From Benincasa hispida (lineage: Eukaryota > Streptophyta > Magnoliopsida > Cucurbitales > Cucurbitaceae): 64,000 bases of DNA. Both the position numbers and the translations under genes were made by a program. The notes beneath the pieces are model-generated. The model saw only the letters and a list, made by a program, of their open reading frames with translations, had not been told where the DNA came from and searched no databases. Positions 11,639-23,310 of this stretch are shown piece by piece. Position 1 is the stretch's first letter. Each line of letters opens with the position of its first letter. The stretch lies in the NCBI RefSeq assembly GCF_009727055.1, contig NC_052351.1:56319268-56383267 (forward strand), read 5' to 3'.

Positions 11639-11797
11639 ACCTTCTGGATTCTCACTTCGAGAATACTGAGGTTACTGAGTGGTGGTGTCCTCCTTGCTGC
11701 TTGTTCGTGTAGAAGACNACCTTCTGGATTCTCACTTCGAGAATACTGAGGTTACTGAGTGGTGGTGTCCTCCTTGCTGCTTGTTCGTGTAGAAGAC
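11639..11797. other. assembly artefact: 79-bp perfect duplication around an N
   Basis: 11639-11717 and 11719-11797 are identical, separated by a single N at 11718. Other family-A LTRs have the segment once. This is an unmerged gap edge rather than a tandem repeat. Confidence 0.85.
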
Positions 11798-12080
11798 CGT
11801 TCGGTGGTGAGCGGCAGCGAGATTTAGTGGACGATTGTCTTGGCGTGCATAGCGACAGCGAGAGGTGCTGTTCCTAGCGAAACCAAGAGAAAGACAGAAG
11901 AAAGGTTCTTCAATGGTGAGTTTTTCGGTTCTTTGTATTTAATTAGTTTTCTAAGTATGCCGTAATTTGTTATGAAATGCATAACATGTATGTATGTTTG
12001 TGAATGCGGTTTTTCTATCACAATGAATTTGTAATGATCTTGCTTCCGCTCATGGGTCCTTTTTTATAAGAGTTCCTTCA

Positions 12081-12745
12081 GCTTTGACTTTGTATTGCTT
12101 CTATTGTTGTTGGAATATATTATTGTCCACTTATTGTCACAAAATAATTTTAGTGGTCTTTTTATGCCAACCATTATCCGCAGCCTAGTGAAAAAATTTC
12201 GCAACCATATTCCATGATTAAATGTCTCATAACATGCTATAAACTATGCAACCATGGTATGAGAAAACATAAGTGTTTGTTCAACACTTTTTCAGGATAC
12301 AACTCCTCTAGCCAATATGAAGATATGGCCTGAAGTGCATTACAAGGTGACTTGGCATCCTGCATAATCGGAATCAGAATACCCAATGATCTCCAAAACT
12401 TCTGATCTTTGATAAGTGAGCATAATCTTTTGTTCTCTGTAAATACCTCAAAACCCGTTTGGCTGCTTTCCAATGATCTATCCCTGGGTTGCTCAAATAT
12501 CTGCCTAACACTTCAACTATGAATACAATATCTGGACGTGTACATACTTGACTTCCAACAGTCGATACATATGGAACCTTCTGCATATCCTTAATCTCGA
12601 GTGTGGTCGTGGGACATTGAACTAAACTAAATTTATCACCTTTAGCGATCAGGGTATCTCCTGGTGCACAATCTTTCATTCCAAATCTACTCAAATAATT
12701 TCAATGTAGTTCTTTTGTGACAATCTCAAAATACCTTGAGAATGA
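12081..12745 (-). pseudogene. family-B copy 1: RNase H domain, broken
   Basis: Minus-strand frames at 12374-12694 and 12237-12473 match the copia RT/RNase H connection: [20 protein letters not shown], then [19 protein letters not shown]. The segment continues across the solo LTR into 9960-9332. At least one frameshift separates the two frames, and the first Tyr-Ala of the family's usual 'LMYA' stretch is missing near SQVCTRP. Confidence 0.8.
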
Positions 12746-12747
12746 TA

Positions 12748-13176
12748 TCATAGTATTTCAATTCCTAATACAAAAGAAGCATCATCAAGATCCTTCATCT
12801 CAAAATTATTTTTGAGAAATCTCTTAGTGTCATGCAATAAACCTACATCATTACTAGTTATGAGTATGTCATCGACATATAACACTAGAAAGATTGATTT
12901 ACTCCCACTAAAATTTTGATATACACAATCTTCCACTATATTCACCTCAAAACCAAAGGAGGATATCACTTCATGGAATTTGTGATACCATTGACGAGAG
13001 GCTTGCTTGAGACCGTAGATAGATTTCTTCAATTTGAACACAATAGACTTTGAATTACTAGACACAAAGTTTTCTGGTTGCACCATATAAATCATCTCAT
13101 CAATGTTCCCATTGAGAAACACAGATTTTACATCCATCTGGTGTAGCTCTAAATCAAAGTGAGCTACCAATGCCAA
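12748..13176 (-). pseudogene. family-B copy 1: reverse transcriptase core
   Basis: A 142-residue open segment of copia RT with DVKSVFLNGNIDEMIYM, KKSIYGLKQASRQWYHKF, and the catalytic YVDDIL intact. It is preceded by frameshifted RT and linker sequence at 13177-13758. In a functional element it would copy RNA to cDNA; here it is an isolated fragment of a dead polyprotein. Confidence 0.9.
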
Positions 13177-13758
13177 TTATCCTAAAAGAGTCTTTTGATG
13201 AAACCAGAGAGAAAATTTCTTTGTAATCAATGCCTTCCTTTTAAGTAAAACCTTTTACAACAAGACGAGCTTTATATCTTTCGATATTGCCATGTGAATC
13301 CCTTTTGGTTTAAATATCCATTTACAACCTATGGGTTTCACTCCTGATGGCAGATCGAAAAGTTCCATATTGTCTTTCATGGATTTTATTTCCTCTTCCA
13401 TAGTACTTATTCACTTTTGGCAGTTAGAACTTTGTAAATCTTGTTGGAAATTGATTGGATCATCTTCCATTATGCCCACATCATCCTGATGTTCTTGAAG
13501 AAACACAATATAATCATCTGGAATTACATTTCTTCTCTCTAGTAGATCTTCTTAGTGGCATTTCTTGAGATTGTTGAGTTTAAACTTCAGGTTCAACAAC
13601 GGAGACTTCAATGTTGTCTTGTTCTATAATTGATTTAATAGTGAAGTTAGGAATTGGAGCCTGAACATCATTTATAACCATATGAGGAAAAGAAACTAAT
13701 TCCGCTTCAAAGACAATTTTCCTTATGTTATCTTCCCCACCAAACTCAACATCCTCAA
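13177..13758 (-). pseudogene. family-B copy 1: N-terminal RT and integrase-RT linker
   Basis: Collinear with 60770-61510 of family-B copy 2, including the region encoding the KPIGCKWIFK-type RT motif (plus-strand 'ccatttacaacctatgggtt'). It is heavily frameshifted. It is interrupted at 13758 by the second solo LTR. Confidence 0.7.
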
Positions 13759-15795
13759 TATTGTGGTTGATGCCCTAAATCTCGTAAGGTCCTGTAGTTT
13801 GTAAACACGTGTATGAACAAATATTTGTAATGTAATAATATGAGATATTTTATTCATTACTGTCTATGAAATATGAGATATTTTAGTTACATTAACCACA
13901 AACTAATGAACTAAGACCCCTGGTTATCGTTGTAACTTAAGCATGTATGTGGAGATATACAAGTGGATCATGTCTTAAGTGATAACCTAAATGGTTTGTA
14001 GTATATGGATAAAGGAGGGAAACCTTATCCTGGTGACACTACGGATACGACCCACTTTGTAGATGTTACAAGTATTGTAAAATGCTACAAATGATCTGAT
14101 CCTCATCATTCACGTGGAGACATGCGAGCGGGAGTATCCTATACAAAAGAGTTTGTATAAGACCGGACCACAAAATGTTTAGTCTCGTTATATAACACCG
14201 TTCATGACAGAAACTTTTATTTCACTAGGATGACCATAGGTAACATGACCTTAATCTTGAGTGAGTTGGGAACTCTTGCCTATGAGGGAAGTCCTTTGAT
14301 TTGCATGGGTGAGAGTGGCCAGATTGCGACTCAAATTAACCACTTTGGGGACTACATTTATTGGGAGCTGGGAACTCAGCTACACAAGATGAAATTCACT
14401 CATTCCCTGAAGCAAGGGTAAGTAGATAAATTGCTCCCTTAAGGGCTGATTCCAAGACTTGAACAATGTAGCGTCACACCTTCTCATGACCTGAGAAGTG
14501 TTCACTCATAGTGGGACTATGATGTATTGTTCATTAGAGGAATCAGTGGTACTTAAGAAGTTAGATGTAACTACAGGGGCAAAACGATAAATTGGCCCAG
14601 CTGTACGTACGAGCGGTTTGTGAAGGGTCATCGTACGTCGATTGGTTATATCCAATGGACACAAAAATATATTTGTATTGCGAAGAGTGCAGTTTTCGGT
14701 CTTTAGTGGAGTGCTCGACAGTTAACGGATAGTGGATATTGTGATTAAAGAGTTTAGTCAGTTATTCACATACCGTTGGAGCTTCAAGCTACAGGTCCAT
14801 AAGGTCCCCTTGATAGCTCAATGAATTCAAGTTGAGAATTAGTTTTTAGGTTAATTTGAAGTGTTCAAATTAACAAGAGGGAATTTGATTATATATGATA
14901 TAATTAAATTGATTCAATTATATATGATATAATTGATTTGATGTATTAGATACGTAATTGGAGGAATTAATATAAATATGATTTATATTAAATGCAATAA
15001 AGGAGAAAAAGAACTATGGTTTAAATATTACATATGATGTGATATTAAAATATATGTTATAAATATAATATGATAAATTAGTTATTATATTTATTTATAA
15101 TAAAGCAATTATGAGATAATTGTTTGGTAGTTAATTTTTCCTCCTTTAACTGATCAGGTGGGAAGTTATTATCAATTTTAATAACTGAATGATAAAAGTG
15201 AAAATTGTTTTCATTTTTCATTAGTACATAACATTCGATCGGGAAAAGATATAGCTATACGATAGCCATTGAGAGAGTGAACGATCAAGCATCAAGCATC
15301 GAGTTTGCTAGACGATCGAGTACCCAGTCTATACGATAGACTTAGCCATTCTCCCACTTACTCGATCGTTCAATTTCCCCTTCCCTCTACCAAATGCACA
15401 TAGAGCCCACACCTCCTGGATTCTCACACCTAGAATACCAAAGTAGCCTCTTGGTAGTGTCGAGTTTGCTGTTCGAGGGTCGAGGATCGAGTCTTACTCG
15501 ATTGTGTTCGAGGATCTAACAGTTTGTGATTTGCACTGGTTATTTGTTGCGTTCGTGCATTTGATCGAGTTTGCTTGGACGTTGGACTAGTGTCAATCGA
15601 GGGAATACTCGAAGAATAGTTCTTTAAAGGTATGTCACTCGATTCCCTTTGCATTTAACTTGAAAGCATGCTGTAATTTACTCGATGACACATAACTGTT
15701 GTTGATTGTTTGTAAATGCTTTGTTATTTCGCAATGGATTTGGAACGATCTGCTTTCGCTTAATGGTTCTCTTGTTTCAGAGTTCCTTCACTCAA
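13754..15795 (+). mobile_element. family-A solo LTR 2 with CTCAA target duplication
   Basis: The LTR proper is 13759-15790 (2032 bp), from TATTGTGGTTGATGCCC (start TG mutated to TA) to GAGTTCCTTCA. CTCAA lies at 13754-13758 and 15791-15795. The undisturbed site is 'aacatcttcaaggaatctag' near 61510 in family-B copy 2. It has the same orientation as solo LTR 1 and no internal domain. Confidence 0.9.
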
Positions 15796-15961
15796 GGAAT
15801 CTAGCATTTCTTGTCTCAAACAATGATATAGACGTGAGATCATAAAACTTAAAACCTCGAGAGCGCTCAGAATACCCAACAAAATAGCAGCTCTTAAGTC
15901 CAATTTTCTCTCATTAGGCCTATAAGACCCAGCCTCAGCTGGACAACCCAGATGTGAAGAT
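15791..15961 (-). pseudogene. family-B copy 1: integrase C-terminal region
   Basis: Matches 61500-61690 of copy 2, the integrase C-terminal segment with GYSERSRGFKF- and NARFLED-type motifs. Cut at 15961 by a hAT-type MITE. Confidence 0.7.
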
Positions 15962-16572
15962 TATGGGTGTTCAAGGGTTGGGTTGGGTTAAGTTGAAAGA
16001 ATTTTAGACCCAACCCAATTGTTTGGGTTATAAATTGTTTCAACCCAAATAATCTTTATTAAAAAAATGCAACCCAACCATGAAATATTTGGGTTAGGTT
16101 GGTTCGGGTTAATCGGGTTATTTATTTAATTTTTTTTTTTATAAAAAGAAGTAAAATATAAATATGTAAAAATCTAATTTAATTGTTTTCATATATTGAA
16201 TTAAGATTAACAACTCAATTTCAATTTATATAGTGAAAATTTTCTTTCTAAAGTATAGAGAAACTGCTTTTAAGAATTGTTGAAGAATAAATTATTCAAA
16301 AAATATTGGAATTAAATAAAATTAAAATCAATATATGTATAAATAATTATATTATAAGTAATAAAAGAATATATTTTAAAGTTAATAATAAATTCGGGTT
16401 GGTTTGGGTTATATTAGGTGAACTCATGAACCAACCCAATCCATAAAATTTTCATTTATTTGAACCCAACACAACCCAAATGGGTTAATAACCCAACCCA
16501 AACCGTACGGGTTGGGTTGAGTTGATCGGTTTTTTCGGGTCATCGGGTTTTTTGAATATCCCTAGTGAAGAT
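15954..16572. mobile_element. hAT-type MITE rich in GGGTTGGGTT, 8-bp target duplication
   Basis: The element is 15962-16564 (603 bp). Its ends are TATGGGTGTTCAA and, reverse complemented, TAGGGATATTCAA. GTGAAGAT flanks it exactly (15954-15961 and 16565-16572), the 8-bp duplication of hAT elements. Both subterminal regions carry GGGTTGGGTT-type runs in inverted orientation; the centre is AT-rich and non-coding. Removing it restores the integrase reading seen in copy 2. Confidence 0.9.
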
Positions 16573-17456
16573 GCCTAATACTAGGTTTCTTTATGTCCAC
16601 AGCTCATAAAGGGTTTTTAACTACTGCTTTACTAGGTACCCTATTAAGGATATATGTTGTAGTCTTTAATGCCTTACCCCAAAGGAATTTTGGTTGAGAA
16701 GGATGACTAATCATACTTCTTACCGTATCTTTAAGTGTTCCATTTCACCTTTTCGCTACACCATTCATGTTGGGTTTATCTGACATAGTGTATTGTAGGA
16801 TGATTCCATATTCCTCTTGGTATTTGGCAAAGGGCCCTGGACGTTGTTCACTTGATCCATCATATCTACCGTAATATTTACCACCACGATTAGATTTGAC
16901 AGCCTTAATTTTTTTTTTAGAGTTGAAGTTCAACTTCAGCTTTGAAAGACTTGAAAATGTCCAAAGATTGAGACTTCTCATGAATTAAATATAGGTACCC
17001 ATATCTTGAATAGTCGTCTATGAACGCAGTAAAATATTGTTGTCTATTCCAAGAGGTCGTAGGGAATGGATCACAAATGTCTGTATGTATTAGTTCTAAG
17101 ATGTCTGAGCATTTGTTGACACCTAATTTTCTTATGTTTGTCTGTTTTCCCTTAATACATACCATACAAACGTTGAAGTTACTTAAATCAAGGGAATCAA
17201 GAATTCCATCTAACACAAATCTCTGAATTCTCTGTTTAGAGAGGTGACCTAAACACTTGTGCCATAACATAGCGGAATCCTCATTTAATTTATGCTTTGT
17301 ACCACATGAATTAGATAACAGTATCTTGTTAAATGAAGCAAAAGAATCAAGCATATATAGACTATCAATTAAAGAACTGGTACCAATAAGCTTAGAATCT
17401 TGGAAAAGACTAACTTTATTATTTCCAAAAGAATAAAAAAAACCAAAATTGTCCAA
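16573..17456 (-). pseudogene. family-B copy 1: integrase core and GAG pre-integrase domain
   Basis: On the minus strand 17456-16917 encodes the pre-integrase zinc-binding region (MLWHKCLGHLSKQRIQRFV, CMVCIKGKQT), then IHTDICDPFP and [13 protein letters not shown]. 16981-16745 continues to NMNGVAKR. The family motif is NGVAER; here the catalytic Glu codon GAA is AAA (Lys), which would abolish strand transfer. A frameshift near 16920 separates the two frames. Confidence 0.85.
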
Positions 17457-18160
17457 ATTGGAAATAGAAACTCAATTCCATCTTAATGACAGTACAACAA
17501 AAGTCTCATTCAGATCCAAATAACAACCAGTTTTTAAAAGTAAATGTACAAAAAAAATTTCATTTATCTCGATATCAAGTACTTTTAATTTACCGTCGAG
17601 ATTGGACATTTCTAAAATGTATTCCCTTACTGTTCCATTTCCTTTATACTTAATAGAAGTTAAAGAAGTCAAAAGATTACTTGCTTCTCCTTTTTCATTT
17701 TTAACAAAATATTTCTAAATTTGAGCAAGGTACTTATTGGCATTTTCATTTTCTGTGATAGAGCACCGAAAAGACTCTGGAATGGAGTACCTAATGATCA
17801 TCAAACACATGCAATTTGATCGTTCCCACTTCTCTATATAGCCGTATTTGGCTGTTCCTCAGTAGAAGTAGGTTTATTGGTCCTTAATGCAAGGTCCAAA
17901 TCCATACACCCGTGAAGTATCTCTAGGCTTTCCTTCCAAATCTTGAAGTTTGATCCATTCAATTTAGGGATTGAACTCATATTTCAGATATTGAATAAGA
18001 CAAACTAAAACAATAAACAAAAAAAACAAAAAAAAAAAAAAAAGAAAAAGAAAAAGAAAACCATATTTTCATAATTAAAATATAACAAAATAATTTCACA
18101 TATGTGGTGGGCCTTTAACAAGATACCTAGTACAACATTGACGTCCAGTCTTTGAGCAAA
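17457..18160 (-). pseudogene. family-B copy 1: gag remnant
   Basis: The 17672-17472 frame (SIKYKGNGTVREYILEMSNL) matches copia gag; the N-terminal part (17990-17700) matches the KLNGSNFKIWKESLEI region of copy 2. The zinc-knuckle segment of copy 2 (62892-62933) has no counterpart here: its expected place is joined across a deletion near 17480. Confidence 0.7.
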
Positions 18161-18600
18161 AAACACCAATTGTAAATGGTACTCTCAACGTAGTAATCAA
18201 AATACTGATAATTAACTCTATAAAAAAATAACCTTTATTTAGACTGACTATTTTTCACATGAGCAATCCTTATAATTGCCACATACTCATTACCACATGC
18301 ATATCCACAATTTGACCAAATAATTATCTTCCTTTGGGCCGATAATTATCCGCATAAATTCATGAATATGCACATCTTATATTTTAGAATTAAATTAATC
18401 TAGATAACAGAGGCTACTTTGGTAACATATTATTTTGACCAATCTAATCTAAAATATAAGACACAATAATATAACAATATTATTGCACAAAAATAAAGGA
18501 GGAATAACACCAAATAGTCTTTACCAATATTCACTTAATAAATGCAAACACATAATACAAATAGTCTTTATCAATATTCAACTAAAGTGTTGTGAACTCT
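18161..18600 (-). other. family-B copy 1: 5' leader
   Basis: Collinear with 63720-64000 of copy 2 (shared 'ttttgggccgataattatcc' type sequence). I could not find a primer-binding site next to the 5' LTR; it may be lost in the rearrangement at 18600. Confidence 0.5.
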
Positions 18601-19034
18601 TTGGGATGATTAAATCTTAATGGAATTTTTATAAATTGATATGACAAATTAATTTATTGAAATTCTTGTTTGCAAAATCGTCATAGCCTATGCATATATT
18701 GATTGATTTAGTTGTGCATATTAGGATCACATATGTAAAATCTAGATTTTTCTGACCAAATGCATGCATCCCTTAATATAATCTTTTCCAAATGAATCAT
18801 GCTATAAGATATGGCTTTTCCGGCTTGTATTATGTCTTAACAATTGAACCATTTCGTAATGCAATTAAACTTTAACTTGTATTCGCTAAGAAGGAAGAGT
18901 TGTAAATTGAATTAGAGCTTATTTGGTTTAATATCGAACTTGGATAATTAAGCTATTAGATTTTCTATTAGGTTGAGGGGTTGACAGATTCCGTATAATT
19001 AATTGATATGCCTAATGAAAGAAATTACATAGGA
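18601..19034. repeat. ~440-bp direct repeat, copy 2 (paired with 8437-8876)
   Basis: Homologous to the left outer flank of family-B copy 1, yet located inside the element next to its 5' LTR. Divergence from copy 1 is about 10% by eye, close to that between the two LTRs. Confidence 0.75.
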
Positions 19035-19510
19035 TATTAGCATAAATACTTTAAATCTATATTGAATAGATAAACCCTGGGATCATTCATGCCAAATTGT
19101 CAAGAATAATAACATAACGGATTCTATTGAGAAACTACTGATAGCTTCAAGATGATGATAAATGACTACGGTCTTCCTCAACCAAAACTCCGAATGCCCT
19201 CCTTAGTGAGATCTTTCTCTAGATGAGATTCAAGAAAGACTGAGTGCTTATTGTTTTGGTATATAGGGGACCATAGCCCTAAGGTTTCTTTACATACTAG
19301 TTCAATTAGGGTTCCCATTAAACCTCTAATTGAATTAGGAATAGGTTTCTACCCGTTACGTCCATACTCAATTAGGAGTCTAGGGTCTTAATTAATTTAG
19401 ATCATATAATAGGGCCCAATCTAGTAAAATAATCTAATGTGATAAATTATTAATCCACATACATAGCCCACACTTTAATTAAATATATTATTATTTAAAT
19501 ATGTCTAATA
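19035..19510 (-). repeat. 5' LTR of family-B copy 1
   Basis: About 476 bp, starting TATTAG and ending CTAATA, the mutated forms of the TGTTAG..CTAACA ends of the 3' LTR. About 90% identical to 8877-9331 by eye, implying an old insertion. Confidence 0.75.
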
Positions 19511-19770
19511 TAGAAAACTCTATCTTGCTCTAGAAATTAGATAGACTCCTATTCTGAATTACATTTACCTTTTATTTTAATTTCACGCATTTATCTTTTT
19601 CACACCAAAATCCCTCATTCACCGCTCTAGTTAGGCAATTAACTTAACGAAACAAATCGCGTTTTCCTATGGATCAACTCGAACTTACCACTATTGCTAC
19701 GTTTCAGTAATAATAAGAGTAAATTCGGTATATACAAATTTTCTTTTCGTTAAATTTGAAGCTTATTAAC
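19511..19770 (+). mobile_element. gypsy-like LTR remainder
   Basis: Sequence such as 'ggatcaactcgaacttacc' looks like the U5 end of the LTR interrupted at 8876. The right edge is uncertain. Confidence 0.3.
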
Positions 19771-20584
19771 TGTGGCCTATCAAATTTCTTTGAAGTGCTT
19801 TTACATAGTCAAAAAAAAAAAAAAAAAAAAATTCTTAAAAAGATTAATGTTGGACAAATGTCATGAAATTAATTTTAAGAAAAATCTAAAATTATTTACC
19901 ATTGATTTTTCAACAATTTTTGGTGGAATGATTGATCGGGAAACCACCCTACCAAATTTGTCCCACTTTCCTTTATATATATTATGACTTTTTGCTCCAC
20001 TTTTGTATTGATCCTTTTCTAAAAGAAAAAAAAAATGTCACTTTTAGTAATTTGATAGTTAAAGAATCACTTTCTAGACTAACGAAATTCAACATCACTT
20101 TAAATATATGAAATCAATTTAAAAAATTTGGAACCAAACATAATCTGATGGTGTGAAAATCAATTTTACAAAATCAATTATACTTAAATTTTCTTTTATA
20201 AATTTTTACTTCAACTATCATTCTCAAACATGCACCATTGGTCCATCATGTCTGAAAAATACTGGTTTTTGCATGATAATTCAATAGAAGAAATCAATTT
20301 TTCTTGACTTTTTCTTCCTGAATTTTCCACTATTTGTTAGTTATATAGTTTTATTTCATTTCCACCTTGCGCTTGCAATTTTACATATGAACTTATAAAC
20401 CTATGAATAATATTTTTCTCTCAAAATATTTCAGAAAAATATTATGAACGTTATTATGGTTCAAAAAATTAATAACAACCTTTCAATACGTGTACTATAT
20501 ACCTATTGATGTGAACCCATATTCAAGTATGTATTGGGTAGATCAATATACGAAAAAATTTAAATAAGACATTTGATTAAATGA
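19771..20584. other. AT-rich intergenic DNA
   Basis: A poly-A run at 19809-19831 and AT-rich sequence; no gene seen. Confidence 0.5.
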
Positions 20585-20619
20585 CACTACAAGAAATCTA
20601 ACTTCTCTTGACGTTACAA

Positions 20620-20930
20620 TTCGTCGGGAAAGAGTGGAAAATGCGTCGGGAGAAGCTCTCCCGACGAATAATGAGTGGGAGTTTGATCGAGAAAAACTCG
20701 TCGGGAGAGGAGCTCCCAACGCATAAATGGACGGCGTCGGGAGTTAGTTGAGGAACTCCCGATGTATGTATAAGGCGTTGGGAGTTCCCCTAATTGCCAT
20801 GTCAGAAAATCCCGAACTCCCGACGGTTGTTTCATGCGTCTGGAGTTCCTGAACTCCCGATGGGTTATTTGATGCGTCGAGAGTTACAAGAACTCCCGAC
20901 GCAGTAATATATGTGTGGGGAGTTCCTTCA
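20620..20930. repeat. left subterminal hairpin repeats of the CACTA element
   Basis: At least six units each pair a CGTCGGGAG arm with a nearby CTCCCGACG arm, with loops of only a few to ~12 bases. CACTA transposases bind subterminal repeats of this kind. Confidence 0.75.
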
Positions 20931-21289
20931 TTAATTGAAAATTGTCTTTCAAATATTTTTAATTTATAGTCTGTAATTTTTTAAAATCTGATATGAATAA
21001 CCTGTAAAATATAATTAACCAAATAAAGATTAACATAATAAATAAAACAACGAAAACAAAATCCATACTATAACAAATAAATAAAAAATTACAATATCCT
21101 AAAATAAAACAAAGTCGATACTAGAACTTCATAAACATTCATATCACAAATACATAGAAGAAATAAAATGAAAACAACGTCTAGAACACAAAATCTTCAA
21201 CAATCGTCCAAACTCATCTCCGAACAACATTCTACAATAAAACAAAAATATTCAAATGTCATAATCGGTAAACATCCACAACACGTTCA

Positions 21290-21800
21290 AACTTCATAAA
21301 TAAAACACCCACAACACATTAGAACTTCGTAAACATTCATAAACACACAAGGACTCCAAGTTCAACGACAAGACTGGTGTAATGAAACTCTACCCACCCC
21401 TACGACAAACATGGAACCTCCCGAACATAAGTAAACATACAAATATCATAAACAAGAATCAACACACATAAAACTCAAACTTTGTCCCCAAAATGGTTTA
21501 AACCAATCTCAACCCACCCCCGCAACACATTAGAACTTCGTAAATATTTATAAACACACAAGAACTCCAAGTTCAACGATAAGACGAGTGTAATGAAACT
21601 CTACCCACCCCCCACGACAAACATGGAACCTCTCGAACATAAAAAAAATACACAAATATCATAAACAATGACCAACACACATAAAACTCAAACTTTATCC
21701 CAAAAATGGTTTAAACCAATCTCAACCCACCCCCACAATACATTAAAACTTCATAAACATTCATAAACACACAAGAACTCCAAGTTCAATGACAAGACGA
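21290..21800. repeat. diverged ~210-230-bp direct repeats inside the CACTA element
   Basis: The phrases 'aactccaagttcaacga', 'gaaactctacccaccc' and 'aaatggtttaaaccaatctc' recur in the same order two to three times. Non-coding. Confidence 0.65.
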
Positions 21801-22069
21801 GTTTAATCCATTATTTATTCATCCTTAAAAATAAATCTTTTCTGACCAACTTGTAATCCAAAAGAATAACCTAGATTAGAGGACAAAGTACAAAGTTTTT
21901 ATTAAGCATGAATTTCGATTAATTTAATACAAAATTCCAAGTTTGTTCGGAGTATTTAAAATTTTAAATAATTTATAATACATGATTTGACTTTTTTTTG
22001 CCCCTAATGTTATTGATTTTTCCCCTAAACTAAGTCCAAAATTAAGTAAATTATAACATTCATAATTCA

Positions 22070-22860
22070 AAAAATTGCATAAATTGAAACATCCACAATC
22101 CATGGCTTAAACAAAAAACAATGCTAATTAAAAACAATCCACAATAACATCCATACTCCAAAAAATTACATAAATTGAAACATCCACAATCCACAATAAC
22201 AACTCAATCCACAATAACATGCTATAAATTAATCCACAATCCACAAAAACAACTCAATCCACAAAAAATTGCATAAATTGAAACATGTATAATCTACAAT
22301 AACAACTTAATCTACAATAACATGCTATAAATTAATCCACAATCCACAATAACAACTCAATCCACAAAAAATTGCATAAATTGAAACATCTATAATCCAC
22401 AATAACATGCTATAAATTAATCCACAATCCACAATAATAACTCAATCCACAAAAAATGTATAAATTGAAACATTCATAATCCACAGTAATAACTCAATCC
22501 ACAATAACATGCTTAAATTAATCCACAATACACAATAACAACTTAATCCACAAAAAATTGTATAAATTGAAACATCCATAATCCATAATAACAACTCAAT
22601 CCACAATAACATGCTATAAATTAATTCACAATCCACAAAAAATTGCATAAATTGAAATATCCATAATCCACAATAACAACTCAATCCATAATAACATGCT
22701 ATAAATTAATCTACAATCCACAATAACAACTCAATCTACAAAAAATTGCATAAATTGAAACATCCATAATCCACGATAACAACTTAATCCACAATAACAT
22801 GCTATAAATTAATCCACAATCTACAATAACAACTCAATCCACAAAAAAATGCATAAATTG
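22070..22860. repeat. minisatellite, ~102-bp unit, about nine copies
   Basis: The landmark 'aaaaaattgcataaattgaa' or a close variant recurs near 22070, 22160, 22263, 22364, 22451, 22552, 22637, 22740 and 22843. Most spacings are 101-103 bp; three are 85-90 bp. The unit also contains 'aacatgctataaattaatcc'. It lies wholly within the CACTA element. Confidence 0.85.
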
Positions 22861-23059
22861 AAAAATAATGATTTAAATTAATATATAAAATAAGAAAAAA
22901 TAAAATGGAAAGATTACCGATGGGTGGCGGTTGAAGGAGGGGAGGTGGCGATAGTGGCGACTGGACTAAACGATGACTGAAGGAGCGGCGGTGGCAGGTT
23001 AGGGTTGAAAATGGGGAGAATAGAGAAAATGAGGAAGAAGGGATCTGGCTTTTACTAGA

Positions 23060-23310
23060 TCCCATCTCCCGACGCCACCTGACGGGTGTCGGGAGATCCT
23101 TTGGAACTCTCAACGGTTAGGGTATGGCGTCAGGAGTTCCCCCGGAACTTCTGACGCCTATTTTATTCGTTGGGAGTTTCTGGGGAACTCCCGACGGTTC
23201 TTTAAGGCGTCGGGAGTTCCCGAGAAACTCCCGACGCCTTTTTACGTCATCGGGAGACACTATTTCTTCCAACGACCAAGCTCCCGACGATCGATTTAGG
23301 CATCGAGGGA
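23060..23310. repeat. right subterminal hairpin repeats of the CACTA element
   Basis: Same GTCGGGAGTTCC / GGAACTCCCGAC hairpin units as on the left, ending next to the right terminus. Confidence 0.75.

Larger units (their letters stand above)
9956..12085 (+). mobile_element. family-A solo LTR 1 with GCTTT target duplication
   Basis: The LTR proper is 9961-12080, starting TGTTAGCGTTGATGCCC and ending GAGTTCCTTCA. GCTTT occurs at 9956-9960 and 12081-12085. The empty site is seen in family-B copy 2 near 59750. No internal domain is present, so this is an LTR-LTR recombination product. True length is about 2040 bp, because 79 bp are duplicated artificially around an N at 11718. Confidence 0.9.
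8877..19510 (-). mobile_element. Ty1/copia element, family B copy 1, with nested insertions
   Basis: A minus-strand copia element with LTRs at 8877-9331 and 19035-19510. Gag, integrase, RT and RNase H remnants lie in that order on the minus strand. It is interrupted by family-A solo LTRs (9961-12080 and 13759-15790) and a hAT-type MITE (15962-16564); removing them restores collinearity with copy 2 at 59134-64000. The flanking 5-mers TAGGA (left) and TAGAA (right) could be a mutated target duplication. The coding region has many stops and frameshifts and is not functional. Confidence 0.8.

Noticed and set aside
16080..16540. Interstitial telomere
   Set aside because: The runs are GGGTTGGGTT and degenerate, not TTTAGGG, and belong to a MITE with an 8-bp target duplication.
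22070..22860. Possible CRISPR-like or centromeric satellite array
   Set aside because: Units are contiguous without unique spacers and lie inside a CACTA element; it is a minisatellite.
22802..23113. 103-codon minus frame at the right end of the CACTA element
   Set aside because: Runs from subterminal repeats into the minisatellite; low complexity, no transposase motif. A captured gene fragment cannot be excluded but is not supported.
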